DNA of 64,000 nucleotides, taken from positions 62,001-126,000 of the forward strand of contig CBDCPI010000011.1 of assembly GCA_965220245.1 (NCBI GenBank). The letters are read 5' to 3'. This stretch comes from CBDCPI01 sp965220245. Its GTDB lineage: Bacteria; Chloroflexota; Dehalococcoidia; Lucifugimonadales; UBA3495. Numbering within the stretch: the first letter of the stretch is position 1; every line of letters begins with the position of its first letter. This document shows, piece by piece, positions 40,193 to 48,840 of this stretch. The position numbers and the translations under genes were made by a program. The notes under the pieces are model-generated. The model was not told where the DNA came from and did no database searches. It was given only the letters and a program-made list of their open reading frames with translations.

Positions 40193-42504
40193 GAATGTCT
40201 CAGTAGCTTTTTGATGTTGTTAGGGCTTAAGGGCAAGTCCCGGACTTCTACCCCCAAGGCATTGGACACGGCATTCGCCAAGGCGGCGCCAGTAGCCACG
40301 ATGCCGATCTCCCCCGCGCCTTTGACCCCCAAGGGGTTGATGGGAGATGGGGCGAGGTCTAACACCGCGATGTCAAAGGCTGGAATATCGGTGCTGGTGG
40401 GCAACAGGTAGTCCATAAAGCTGCCCGCCAAGGGCTGGCCTTCTTGGTCGTAGACCAGTTCCTCTAAGATGGTGGCGCCGACGCCCTGGGCCGCCGCGCC
40501 GACCACCTGGCCGGTTAGCAGCAAAGGATTTATTACGTGCCCCACATCCTCGGCGATGGCGTATTTCAGTATTTCGATGTGTCCGGTCCCCGGATCCACC
40601 GCCAGATGCACGGCATGGGCCCCGCAGGGATAACATTCTTGAGACGACTCAAAATAGTAGGTTGCCTCCAGTCCCTTCTCGCCTTGATTGTACCGGCTGA
40701 CCGGTCCGGCCAACTCAAGGGCCTGCCCCAAGTCCAATACCGGCCCGTCGCTCAGTGAGCCGGTGCGGTAGATGCGCCCTTGGGCAAACTCGATCTCGCT
40801 GGGGTCGACATCCAGATAGCCTGCGCTGATGCGAATAATCTTTTCCTTCAATTGCCGCGCCGCCCCGTATACCGCATTGCCCGCCAGCGTGGTGCCGCGG
40901 CTGGCGAAGGTCCCTCCTCCGAAGGGCATCAAGTCGGTGTTCCCGTGGTACACCGCAATATAATCCAAGGGCACCCCAAGACCGTCAGCACAGATTTGGG
41001 CCATCACCGTCTCGTGTCCTTGGCCTAAAGTGGCAATCCCCAGGTATACAGCTACCTGGTCCGGGCCGGTGACAACCACTCGGGCGCCTTCGTAGGGGGT
41101 GCCGGTGCCGGTGCTCTTGACGAAGCAAGCGACGCCGACGCCGTGGAACCTGCCGTCTTGATGCCGGCCAGAGGTTGGTTTTAGCGCTTGGTAGTCGATT
41201 ACCTCAAGGGCCTTCTTGAGCACTGCCGGGTAATCCCCGCTGTCGTAAATCAAGGAGTAGTCCTCGGGACGGGTCCGGCCCAACTCGTAGGGCATTTCAG
41301 TGGGAGGAATCAGGTTCTTCAGCCGGAGCTCTGTGGGGTCGATATTCAGGTCGGACGCCATCATGTCCAGCATCCGCTCCCGGAAAAAGCAAGACTCGTA
41401 CCGGCCGGGGGCGCTGAAAGTGCCCATTCCTACTTTGTTGGTAAGCAGACACTTCACGTCCCACTGGTAGTTGGGAATGCGGTAAGGCCCGGTGAGCATC
41501 GTTGCGGTGGATACGGGCACTGATGCGCCGTGGGTGCGGACATAACCGCCCAAAGCGCCGTAAATCTTGGTGCGCATCCCCAGGATGGTGCCGTCGCTTT
41601 TGGCTGCCACTTCCAACTCGCACACGTGCTCCCGGGAATGGTTCGCCGAGATTAGGTGCTCCATCCGGTCCTCTATCCACTTGACCGGACGGCCTGATTT
41701 CATGGCGGCAAAGGGGACCAAGAAGTTTTCCGGGTAAAACTCGCCCCGGACGCCGAACCCTCCTCCCACGTCGGGCTCGATATAGTGGATGCGGTGCTCG
41801 GGGATTTGCAAGAGCGAGGCCAGGACCCCCCGGTTGAAGTGGGGCACCTTGGTCTCGCCCCAGACCGTAAGCTCCTGCCGTCCGGCGGAATAAGATGCGA
41901 CCAGCCCCCTGGTTTCCAAAGGGTTGGCGGTGTGGCGGTGGCAGCGAAACTCCTCCTTGCGGGTGTAGTCGGCCTCTTGGAAAGCCCGGTCGGCGTCGCC
42001 CAATTCCGAGGCGAACTCGTAGGCCAAGTTGGTGCCGTGTTCCTCGAACAGCAGAGAGTCTCCCTGCATCGACTGCCACACGTCCACCACCGGGGGTAGC
42101 GGGCCGTACTCCACCGCCACGCCGTCGAGGGCATCCTCGGCCAAGTACCGGCTCTCGGCAAGCACCACCGCCACCGGTTCGCCGACGTACCGCACCTTGT
42201 CTTTGGCCAAGGGATGTTGCAGGAACTGCTCGATGCCAACGTAGGTGCGCATTCTGATGGGGATAGGACGGGGCTCGACCGAGTCCTCAATGTCCTGGAA
42301 AGTGATGACCCCGGCCACGCCTTCCATTTCCAGGGCGGCGCTGGGGTCTATCGACAAAATGCGGGCGTGGGCGTGGGGGCTGCGCAAGATGGCGGCGTGC
42401 AGCATAAAGGGCAGCTTAACGTCATCGACGAATTGCCCTTGCCCCCTCAAGAACCGCCGGTCCTCTTTTCGCCGGATGGGAGCGCCAATGTACGTCTGGG
42501 TCAT
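40186..42504 (-). CDS. molybdenum hydroxylase large subunit 2 (xanthine dehydrogenase family)
   Basis: A 772-residue molybdopterin-cytosine-dinucleotide subunit. Landmarks are RKEDRRFLRGQGQFVDDVKLP at the N-terminus, PDVGGGFGVRGEFYPENFLVPFAA, TFSAPGRYESCFFRERMLD at the active-site loop and GVKGAGEIGIVATGAALANA, which carries the catalytic Glu. The active loop is neither AYRCSFR of form I CO dehydrogenase nor the common PYRGAGR, so the substrate is open. It is the last gene of a four-gene unit, 16 bases after the other large subunit. Its stop codon lies in a MITE end, so the native C-terminus may be altered. Confidence 0.9.
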   Translation of the reverse strand: MTQTYIGAPIRRKEDRRFLRGQGQFVDDVKLPFMLHAAILRSPHAHARILSIDPSAALEMEGVAGVITFQDIEDSVEPRPIPIRMRTYVGIEQFLQHPLAKDKVRYVGEPVAVVLAESRYLAEDALDGVAVEYGPLPPVVDVWQSMQGDSLLFEEHGTNLAYEFASELGDADRAFQEADYTRKEEFRCHRHTANPLETRGLVASYSAGRQELTVWGETKVPHFNRGVLASLLQIPEHRIHYIEPDVGGGFGVRGEFYPENFLVPFAAMKSGRPVKWIEDRMEHLISANHSREHVCELEVAAKSDGTILGMRTKIYGALGGYVRTHGASVPVSTATMLTGPYRIPNYQWDVKCLLTNKVGMGTFSAPGRYESCFFRERMLDMMASDLNIDPTELRLKNLIPPTEMPYELGRTRPEDYSLIYDSGDYPAVLKKALEVIDYQALKPTSGRHQDGRFHGVGVACFVKSTGTGTPYEGARVVVTGPDQVAVYLGIATLGQGHETVMAQICADGLGVPLDYIAVYHGNTDLMPFGGGTFASRGTTLAGNAVYGAARQLKEKIIRISAGYLDVDPSEIEFAQGRIYRTGSLSDGPVLDLGQALELAGPVSRYNQGEKGLEATYYFESSQECYPCGAHAVHLAVDPGTGHIEILKYAIAEDVGHVINPLLLTGQVVGAAAQGVGATILEELVYDQEGQPLAGSFMDYLLPTSTDIPAFDIAVLDLAPSPINPLGVKGAGEIGIVATGAALANAVSNALGVEVRDLPLSPNNIKKLLRHSY

Positions 42505-42520
42505 ACCGGTACTCTTATCA

Positions 42521-44875
42521 TTAAATTCGGGCCGATTTGATCATTCCCCACACTCGCTCCGGGCCCACGGGGGGCTCGGTAAGCTCGACGCCTAAGGGGA
42601 GCAAAGCATCGGCCACCGCGTTGGCGACTGCGGTATAAGCGCCGACGGTCCCGGCCTCGCCCACTCCTTTGACTCCGCCTTCGGTGAAGGGAGAGGGGCT
42701 TTCGGTATGCAGGGTTTGGACTTGGGGAATATCCACCGAGGTGGGGACCAGGTAGTCCATAAAGGAGCCGGTGATCAATTGCCCATCTTCGTCGTACCTG
42801 AGCTCCTCGAACATGGCGTTGCCAATCCCCATAGCCACCGCGCCGACTACTTGGCCCTCGACAATAACGTGGTCGAGAATCGTCCCGCAGTCTTCCACGA
42901 CGAAATATTTTTCCAGCTTGACCAACCCGGTCTCCGGCGCTACCCGGACCACGGCCAAGTGGGCCCCATTGCCAAATACCTGATGGGGTGGGTCGAAAGA
43001 CCGGGTGGCTTGCAACCCTCGCTCGATATTTTCGGGCAGGTTAACCTCCCGGGAAGCATCGTAGGCCGCGGCGGCCACCCGGGCAAAGGAGACTCGCTGC
43101 CCCGGGTCGGCTTTGACAAACACCTCCCCTTCGGCAATATCCAATTCGCCTTCCTCGTTCTGGAGGAAAAAGCGGGCCAGCTCTAACACCTTGCGCTTGA
43201 CCTCTTGGGCCGCCAACCGGATGGCGCTGCCGGTGCTTACCGCGCTCCGGCTCACACCGGTCCCGGAGCCAAAGGGAGTAGCGTCGGTATCCCCCTCCAT
43301 AAGCCTAACCGTTTCGTAGGGTACGCCGAGTTCCCGGGCCGCCAAGTTGGCGAACACGCTGTCGTGGTTCTGCCCCGTGGAGCGAGCGCTTACCGCCGCC
43401 GAGACGTTGCCCCGCGCATCCACCCGGATAGTGGCCGAATCGAAGGCCGGCAGTCCGTAGACGCCGCGCCGGTGGTAGTCCTGGGACCCGGTGCTGGTGT
43501 GCTCCACGAAACACGCGACGCCAAGGCCCAAGAGCTCGCGATCTGTCCGGGCTTGTTGCTGGAGTTGTCGAAGCTCTTGATATTCGGATAGCTGCAACAA
43601 TTTCTCCAATGAACCGGGGTAGTCCCCGCTGTCGTAGAGCCGGCCGGCTACGGTGGGGTAAGGCATCTCGTGGGGTTGGATAAAATTCCGGCGCCGTACC
43701 TCCGCCGGGTCCAAGCTCAAGGATTGGGCGATCATGTCCATGATTCTTTCGATGACGAAGACTCCTTGGACCGTGCCCACTCCCCGATAAGGGCCGCCGG
43801 GGCACTTGTTGGTAAGGACTCCGTAGGCCTGGCAACTGAAGTTTTCGATGCGATAGGGCCCCACGATGGACTGGCCGGTGGTCATCGGCTCCAGCCCGGC
43901 GCTGGTAGGACCCAAGCAGTGGGCGCCTTGGTCCACCAGGACCTTGCAACGGATTCCCAACACTTTGGCATTGCTGTCGGCGGCCACCGACAGCTCTACC
44001 CGCTGCTCGTGGGCGTGGGCGCAGGACGACAGGTTTTCCATCCGGTCTTCCACCCACTTCACCGGACGGTCTATTTTCTTGGACAGGAACGCCAAAACGA
44101 TAGCCTCGGGATACCCGGTGCCCTTGATGCCAAACTCGCCCCCGGTGTCGGGAGAAATCACCCTGACGGCATATTCGGGCAACCTCATTACCGTGGCAAA
44201 TATCGACCGGGACTGGTGAGGCGAACGGGAGGAGGTCCAGATGGTCAAGTGGTCCAAGCCCCGGTCGTAGCTGGCGATAACCCCCCGGCCCTCCAAGGGG
44301 ACGGCGGTCTGCCTGGGAAAGTGGAAGGTCTTTTCCAGTACCAAGTCCGCTTGTTGAAAAGCCTGGCCGGTGTCGCCGCCGCCAAACTCCCGATAGAAGA
44401 CTATGTTGTCGTCCATGCCTTGGTGGACCGTGGGCGCGCCGGGCGCCAAGCTTTGGTCTACGCCGGTTACTACCGGGAGCGGCTCGTAGTCGATGGTGAT
44501 GGCGTCCACCATGTCTTCGGCGATATGGGGACTTTCGGCAGCGACGGCCAGTATCGGTTCCCCGGCGAATACCACCTTTCCCGGAGGCAACGGGTACCGG
44601 TCGTAGGGGCGGGCGTACTCGCTGGACCCGGGCGCGGCAGGCCGCACCGGCTCGACATAGGGTAAGACCTCGTCGGGAGTCAATACGCCGATGGCGCCGG
44701 GCAACTTGAGAGCTTCCTCCACATGAATCTGCTTGATGTTAGCGTGGGCATGAAAGCTACGGACGAAGGCCGTATAGCACATGCCGGGGACCTTGATGTC
44801 GTCCAAGAACCGTCCCCGGCCCCGGACCATGCGAGACGCCTCCGGGCGAGCGATGTCCTCGTCCGACTGTGCCAT
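42521..44875 (-). CDS. molybdenum hydroxylase large subunit 1 (xanthine dehydrogenase family)
   Basis: A 784-residue paralogue of the next gene. It shows ARPEASRMVRGRGRFLDDIKVP, SPDTGGEFGIKGTGYPEAIVLAFLS, the loop GGPYRGVGTVQGVFVIERIMD and GVKGVGEAGTVGAYTAVANA with the catalytic Glu. PYRGVGT is close to the PYRGAGR of form II CO dehydrogenase-like hydroxylases, so it probably hydroxylates an organic substrate. It may form one complex with the FAD and Fe-S subunits, alternating or pairing with large subunit 2. Confidence 0.9.
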   Translation of the reverse strand: MAQSDEDIARPEASRMVRGRGRFLDDIKVPGMCYTAFVRSFHAHANIKQIHVEEALKLPGAIGVLTPDEVLPYVEPVRPAAPGSSEYARPYDRYPLPPGKVVFAGEPILAVAAESPHIAEDMVDAITIDYEPLPVVTGVDQSLAPGAPTVHQGMDDNIVFYREFGGGDTGQAFQQADLVLEKTFHFPRQTAVPLEGRGVIASYDRGLDHLTIWTSSRSPHQSRSIFATVMRLPEYAVRVISPDTGGEFGIKGTGYPEAIVLAFLSKKIDRPVKWVEDRMENLSSCAHAHEQRVELSVAADSNAKVLGIRCKVLVDQGAHCLGPTSAGLEPMTTGQSIVGPYRIENFSCQAYGVLTNKCPGGPYRGVGTVQGVFVIERIMDMIAQSLSLDPAEVRRRNFIQPHEMPYPTVAGRLYDSGDYPGSLEKLLQLSEYQELRQLQQQARTDRELLGLGVACFVEHTSTGSQDYHRRGVYGLPAFDSATIRVDARGNVSAAVSARSTGQNHDSVFANLAARELGVPYETVRLMEGDTDATPFGSGTGVSRSAVSTGSAIRLAAQEVKRKVLELARFFLQNEEGELDIAEGEVFVKADPGQRVSFARVAAAAYDASREVNLPENIERGLQATRSFDPPHQVFGNGAHLAVVRVAPETGLVKLEKYFVVEDCGTILDHVIVEGQVVGAVAMGIGNAMFEELRYDEDGQLITGSFMDYLVPTSVDIPQVQTLHTESPSPFTEGGVKGVGEAGTVGAYTAVANAVADALLPLGVELTEPPVGPERVWGMIKSARI

Positions 44876-44936
44876 CTTGTTCTCCTTGGTTGGCAGTTCC
44901 AGTTGAGGCAGGCCGTATCCCCGGCCAAGGTCTTTT

Positions 44937-45038
44937 GTAACTGTTCAGAGTTGAGGGCAATCGGTCCTTCGACTCCGCTGCGCTACGCTCAGGATGAGCG
45001 GGTTCGTGTCAGTGCGCTCACCAACTCTGAACAGTTAC
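44937..45038. mobile_element. MITE-like element with TAACTGTTCAGA ends (102 bp)
   Basis: GTAACTGTTCAGAGTTG (44937-44953) and CAACTCTGAACAGTTAC (45022-45038) are perfect 17-bp inverted ends. Between them is a REP-like stretch, TCCTTCGACTCCGCTGCG and GCTCAGGATGAGCGG. It sits in the middle of the hydroxylase operon, between the Fe-S and first large-subunit genes. It may give the operon an internal processing or attenuation point. Confidence 0.82.
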
Positions 45039-45044
45039 GGTCTT

Positions 45045-45539
45045 TTATCCTGCTGCTGCGTTGGGGGCTGGCCCTCGGCTGGTCTGCAGGATGGCCTCGA
45101 TGATGGGCGCATATCCGGTGCAGCGGCAAATGTTCCCTGAGATCCCTTCCCGCACCTGTGCTTCGGTGGGACTGGGCGTGTCCCGGAGAAAAGCGACGGC
45201 GGTCATTAGCATACCCGGGGTGCAAAAGCCGCACTGTAGAGCGTGATTGTCTTGAAATGCTTGTTGCAGCGGGTGAAGGTCATCCCCTTGGGCCAGCCCT
45301 TCCACGGTGGTCAGGTTGGCTCCGTCCGCTTGGACCGCGAGCATTAAGCAGGAACGGACTGCCTCTCCGTTGAATAGAATCGTGCAAGCGCCGCAGACCC
45401 CATGCTCACAACCCAAGTGAGTGCCGGTGAGGTCCAACTCATCCCGGAGGAAGTCGGCTAGGGTCTTTCTCACCTCCGCCGGGGCCTCGTATTCCCGGCC
45501 GTTTACCGCCAGCTTCACGGTGCGATGGGCGCTGGTCAT
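45045..45539 (-). CDS. (2Fe-2S) subunit of the molybdenum hydroxylase
   Basis: A 164-residue small subunit with both iron-sulfur clusters: the plant-ferredoxin type in GCEHGVCGACTILFNGEAVRSCL and the alpha-helical type in LQCGFCTPGMLM and ISGNICRCTGYAPI. It transfers electrons from the molybdenum site to the FAD. The length is typical. It begins 26 bases after the FAD subunit gene; a MITE lies after it, before the large-subunit genes. Confidence 0.93.
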   Translation of the reverse strand: MTSAHRTVKLAVNGREYEAPAEVRKTLADFLRDELDLTGTHLGCEHGVCGACTILFNGEAVRSCLMLAVQADGANLTTVEGLAQGDDLHPLQQAFQDNHALQCGFCTPGMLMTAVAFLRDTPSPTEAQVREGISGNICRCTGYAPIIEAILQTSRGPAPNAAAG

Positions 45540-45565
45540 TATTTACCGTCTCCATTTGTCTTGAT

Positions 45566-46447
45566 TCAAGGGGCTCGATTCAGGGCTGCCGCCAAGCTCC
45601 GGTAAGCGATAACGCCGCCGACCTCCTTGCGGTAAGCCGCCGAGGCGTGAATGTCGGAGTCCGGGTCCAACTCCTCGGAGACCACCCGGGCGGCGTCTTG
45701 GAGTACGTTGTCGTTAACCGGGCTTCCCAGCAGCGTCTCCTCAGCCCGGCGGATGCGCACCGGCGTTCCGGCAACACCGAACATGGCGATGCGGGCCGAC
45801 TGGCACACGCCACCGCTATCCAACCGCAGTAAAGTCACGGTGCCCACCATAGCGAAGTCGCCCTGGCGCCGACAGACCTCTTGAAAGCCCCACTTCCATT
45901 CTTCAGACCGGTCTGGGGACTGGGCAGGCAAGCGGACCTCGGTGAGCAGTTCCTCCGGGGCCCTGGCGGTAGTCAAGTGGGAGATGAAGAAGTCCTCGGG
46001 TTTCAAGACCCTTTGGCCCGCGGCGCTGGATAAGACGAACTCTCCGTCAAGGGCCAAGCAAAGCGCCGGTAGCTCAGCGGCTGGGTCGGCGTGGGAGATG
46101 CTTCCGCCTACAGTGCCCCGGTTGCGAATCTGGAAATGGCCGATGGAGGGGATAGCCTCTGTCAGCACCGGGACTGCTTCCGCAACGGCAACAGACTTCT
46201 CTACGGAGCGCTGCCGGGTCAAGGCTCCGATTGCCAACCCACCGTCCGGGGCGGGCGAGATGTAGTCGAGCGCGGGGACCCGGTTGATGTCGACTACGAC
46301 GTTAGGCCGGGCCAACCGCATATTCATCAGTGGCATGAGACTCTGGCCGCCGGCCAAGACGCTGGCGTCATCGCCGTGCTGCTGGAGCAACTCCAGGGTC
46401 TCCTCAAGGCTGGTGGGCGCAAAGTACTCAAACTTCGCCGGTTTCAT
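45566..46447 (-). CDS. FAD-binding medium subunit of the molybdenum hydroxylase
   Basis: About 293 residues of the CoxM/CutM-type subunit. It opens MKPAKFEYFAPTSLEETLELLQQHGDDASVLAGGQSLMPLMNMRLARP, which includes the first FAD motif AGGQS; the second is in HFQIRNRGTVGGSISHADPAAELPA. The start ATG 46447 is preceded by AAGGACGAAGG. It is the first gene of the operon, transcribed on the minus strand from the region that also contains the divergent amidohydrolase promoter. Confidence 0.92.
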   Translation of the reverse strand: MKPAKFEYFAPTSLEETLELLQQHGDDASVLAGGQSLMPLMNMRLARPNVVVDINRVPALDYISPAPDGGLAIGALTRQRSVEKSVAVAEAVPVLTEAIPSIGHFQIRNRGTVGGSISHADPAAELPALCLALDGEFVLSSAAGQRVLKPEDFFISHLTTARAPEELLTEVRLPAQSPDRSEEWKWGFQEVCRRQGDFAMVGTVTLLRLDSGGVCQSARIAMFGVAGTPVRIRRAEETLLGSPVNDNVLQDAARVVSEELDPDSDIHASAAYRKEVGGVIAYRSLAAALNRAP

Positions 46448-46510
46448 GTGCCTTCGTCCTTGTTGGGTCTCTATCCCGGTCGGTAGACCGGGTTGAGGGT
46501 TGGCTACCTG

Positions 46511-46656
46511 CTTAGGGAGTATCTCCAAAGTTCCCTCTCCCTCTGGGAGAGGGTCATTCTTCCGCCGAGGCGGAGGGAATACCTTGGTGGTCGCTAGGTA
46601 CTTCCCCTCATCCTAACCTTCTCCCCAAGGAGAAGGGACTTTTGAAACATCCTATT
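46511..46656. mobile_element. MITE-like element, CCCTCTCC family (146 bp)
   Basis: The left part reads TTAGGGAGTATCTCCAAAG then TTCCCTCTCCCTCTGGGAGA, and the right part CTTCTCCCCAAGGAGAAGG then GACTTTTGAAACATCCT. It matches the element at 22442-22590 over both ends and the hairpins, with a diverged middle. It lies in the divergent region upstream of the FAD subunit gene and the amidohydrolase at 46816. Confidence 0.78.
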
Positions 46657-46815
46657 AGCTGGAGGTTGGGGCCGGACCAGATACAACCTTCGGCCGTTAT
46701 GGGTGACCGTTACCCGTGAATAGTAGCGTCGGGGTGGGGAGTTGTCCACTTGGAGGTATGGTATGATTGGGCCGTCAAATCTTGACCCGGTAAATCTTGA
46801 AATGGAGGCGCCATC

Positions 46816-47841
46816 ATGCCATTCGGAGGCAATGACTGGCTAGCGTTGACCCCGGAAGCGGCCTTGGAACCGGAGATTCCCATCTGCGATCCTCACCATC
46901 ACTTTTGGGACTTTCGGACCCAGCGCATCCCCTACCAGCGGTACCTGCTTCACGAGCTGGCGGATGACATAAACGGCGGCCATAACGTGCGCTCCACCGT
47001 GTTTGTCGAGGCCCGGTCAATGTACCGCATCGACGGCCCCGAGGAAATGCGTCCCGTTGGCGAGGTGGAGTTCGTTCAAGGACTAGCCGCCGCCAGCGCC
47101 AATGGCTTGTACGGCCCCGGCCGGGCTGCTGCCGCTATCGTGGGGCACGCCAACCTGAACTTGGGCGAGCAGGTTGAGCCGGTGCTGGAAGCCCTGCAAG
47201 CGGCCAGCTCCAACCGGTTCCGGGGTATCCGCCACTCCGTAACCTGGGACCCCCACCCCGAGGTGGAAAACACTGCCGCCCACAATACGCAAGGCCAATT
47301 GGCCAGTGAGAATTTCCGGGCGGGGGCCTTGGTGTTGTCCCGCATGGGGATGTCCTTGGAAGGGTGGATGTACTTCCCGCAGCTACCCGAGTTGGCCGAC
47401 TTTGCCAGGGCCGTGCCCGATCTGAGTATCATCCTGAACCACATTGGAGGCCTGCTGCGGGTTGGGCCCTACGGCAACCGGGATGATGAGGTGCTGGCTA
47501 CTTGGCGCAGCGGCATCGCCGCCGTGGCGGCCTGCCCCAACGTTACCATCAAGCTGGGCGGCATCGGCATGCCCCGGACCGGTTTTGACTGGCATACCCG
47601 GGAAACTCCCATCGGCTCCGAGGAATTGGCCGAAGACATGGCCCCCTTGGTGGACTACTGCATCGAGCAGTTCGGGCCCAGCCGGTGTATGTTCGAAAGC
47701 AACTTCCCGGTGGACAAAGTGTCGTACTCCTACAACGTGATGTACAACGCCTTCAAGAGGTTGTCCAAGGGTTACTCCGCCAGCGAACGGGCCGATATGT
47801 TCCACGACACCGCTGCAAGGGTGTACCGGATAGACGTTTAG
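46816..47841 (+). CDS. amidohydrolase family protein
   Basis: A 341-residue Amidohydro_2 protein. The metal motif DPHHHFWDF (PEIPICDPHHHFWDF) near residue 30, HANLNLGEQVEPVLEAL, FRGIRHSVTWDPHPE and the closing block FGPSRCMFESNFPVDKVSYSY are those of lactonase/decarboxylase relatives such as 2-pyrone-4,6-dicarboxylate lactonase-like enzymes. The protein is cytoplasmic. A GGAGG ribosome site precedes the ATG. It diverges from the hydroxylase operon, so the two could serve one aromatic or heterocycle pathway, as an inference. Confidence 0.86.
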   Translation: MPFGGNDWLALTPEAALEPEIPICDPHHHFWDFRTQRIPYQRYLLHELADDINGGHNVRSTVFVEARSMYRIDGPEEMRPVGEVEFVQGLAAASANGLYGPGRAAAAIVGHANLNLGEQVEPVLEALQAASSNRFRGIRHSVTWDPHPEVENTAAHNTQGQLASENFRAGALVLSRMGMSLEGWMYFPQLPELADFARAVPDLSIILNHIGGLLRVGPYGNRDDEVLATWRSGIAAVAACPNVTIKLGGIGMPRTGFDWHTRETPIGSEELAEDMAPLVDYCIEQFGPSRCMFESNFPVDKVSYSYNVMYNAFKRLSKGYSASERADMFHDTAARVYRIDV

Positions 47842-47873
47842 CGTCTGGTACAGGCGGGCACTTAAGGATTTAA

Positions 47874-47913
47874 CCGGGGTTGTATTACGCTTCGTTGGTG
47901 TATGCAACCCCGG
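47874..47913 (+). terminator. possible terminator after the amidohydrolase
   Basis: CCGGGGTTG (47874-47882) and CAACCCCGG (47905-47913) are inverted with a 22-base loop, followed by CCCGTTT. The stem is strong but the T-run is short. Confidence 0.45.
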
Positions 47914-47930
47914 CCCGTTTGCCAACAGGG

Positions 47931-48141
47931 TTACTGATGCGTGAACAATTACCTAAACCAGTCCTCGTCTCCTGAGCTTGTCGAAGGGCCGGCCTTGAGC
48001 CGGAATCCAGAAATTCTGCGGACAAAGAACCCTTCGACAAGCTCAGGACAGGCGTAGCTGGCGGAGAACAGTCCTGGATTCCGGCCTTCGCCGGAATGAC
48101 AGGGTAGGGGACAGTTTAGAAACTTATTCACATATCAGTAA
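47931..48141. mobile_element. MITE family TTACTGAT, copy 3, with two nested REP motifs (211 bp)
   Basis: The ends are TTACTGATGCGTGAACAA and TTATTCACATATCAGTAA. Compared with copies 1 and 2, it carries two extra blocks: CCTGAGCTTGTCGAAGGG at 47971-47988 and the inverted CCCTTCGACAAGCTCAGGAC at 48030-48049. These account for its greater length. The REP motifs therefore inserted after the MITE had spread. Confidence 0.85.
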
Positions 48142-48181
48142 TAGTGCCGTGGCCTATGACGGGCGGCCCAGGTTTGAATGC

Positions 48182-48595
48182 CTAAATGCCCAGGGCCTGC
48201 GCTCCGGCCCTAGCGATGGCCTCATCGTCCAAGCCGCTGGGAAGCCCGCCGACGCCAATTGCGCCGACCACTGCCCCGTCGCTGGTTACTACCACGCCCC
48301 CGGGAATCGCGATCAGTTGCGGGTCCCCGAAGGATTCCAGCGTCCGCCCCGAGGTCTGAAGCTGCTCGGCGAAAGCCAGCGTGTCCATGCTCCGCATGGC
48401 CGAGGTGTAAGCCTTGCGAATCGCAAAGGTGGGCCGCAAGCACCGGTCCATGCGGGCGTAGGCCAGCAGGTTCCCGGCGTCGTCCACCACGGCCATATCC
48501 ACTTTGCGCCGGTTGGGGTCCCGGTTGTAGTCGGCGATCATCGCGGTAATCGCCGCTTGGGCTTGGTCGAGACTCAGCATTGCCTTGTTGTACAT
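48182..48595 (-). CDS. GlcG/HbpS family haem-degrading-like protein
   Basis: A 137-residue member of the GlcG/HbpS (DUF336) family. It has LSLDQAQAAITAMI, VDMAVVDDAGNLLAYARMDRCLRPTFAIRKAYTSA, then IPGGVVVTSDGAVVGAIGVGGLPSGLDDEAIARAG. Members bind haem, cobalamin or act as small accessory proteins in catabolic gene clusters. No signal peptide is present. GGGAGG precedes the ATG. Its job next to hydrolases and a carrier is unknown. Confidence 0.85.
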   Translation of the reverse strand: MYNKAMLSLDQAQAAITAMIADYNRDPNRRKVDMAVVDDAGNLLAYARMDRCLRPTFAIRKAYTSAMRSMDTLAFAEQLQTSGRTLESFGDPQLIAIPGGVVVTSDGAVVGAIGVGGLPSGLDDEAIARAGAQALGI

Positions 48596-48840
48596 CTAAA
48601 CGTCCTCCCGTAGACAGGTTGGGCTCAATATACTATCCGGCCCGGACCCTCGCAATAATCTATCAGCAGCGACTTTAGCCGCCAAGGGGCGCATTTGCTC
48701 GGGTGGGGTACTGGGTATATATTGGGGGCGATGGATCCGTATCTCCCGCAGGAGCGCCGGTCTTGGTCGGTCTTGTTGCATCCGCGCTTGAGTCATAGTT
48801 CCAAGGAAAGGCCCTTGTACCTCCCCGAGGACCCCCAAAC

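Noticed and set aside
40186..46447. Form I aerobic CO dehydrogenase (coxMSL).
   Set aside because: The AYRCSFR active-site loop is absent from both large subunits, so CO oxidation is not supported.
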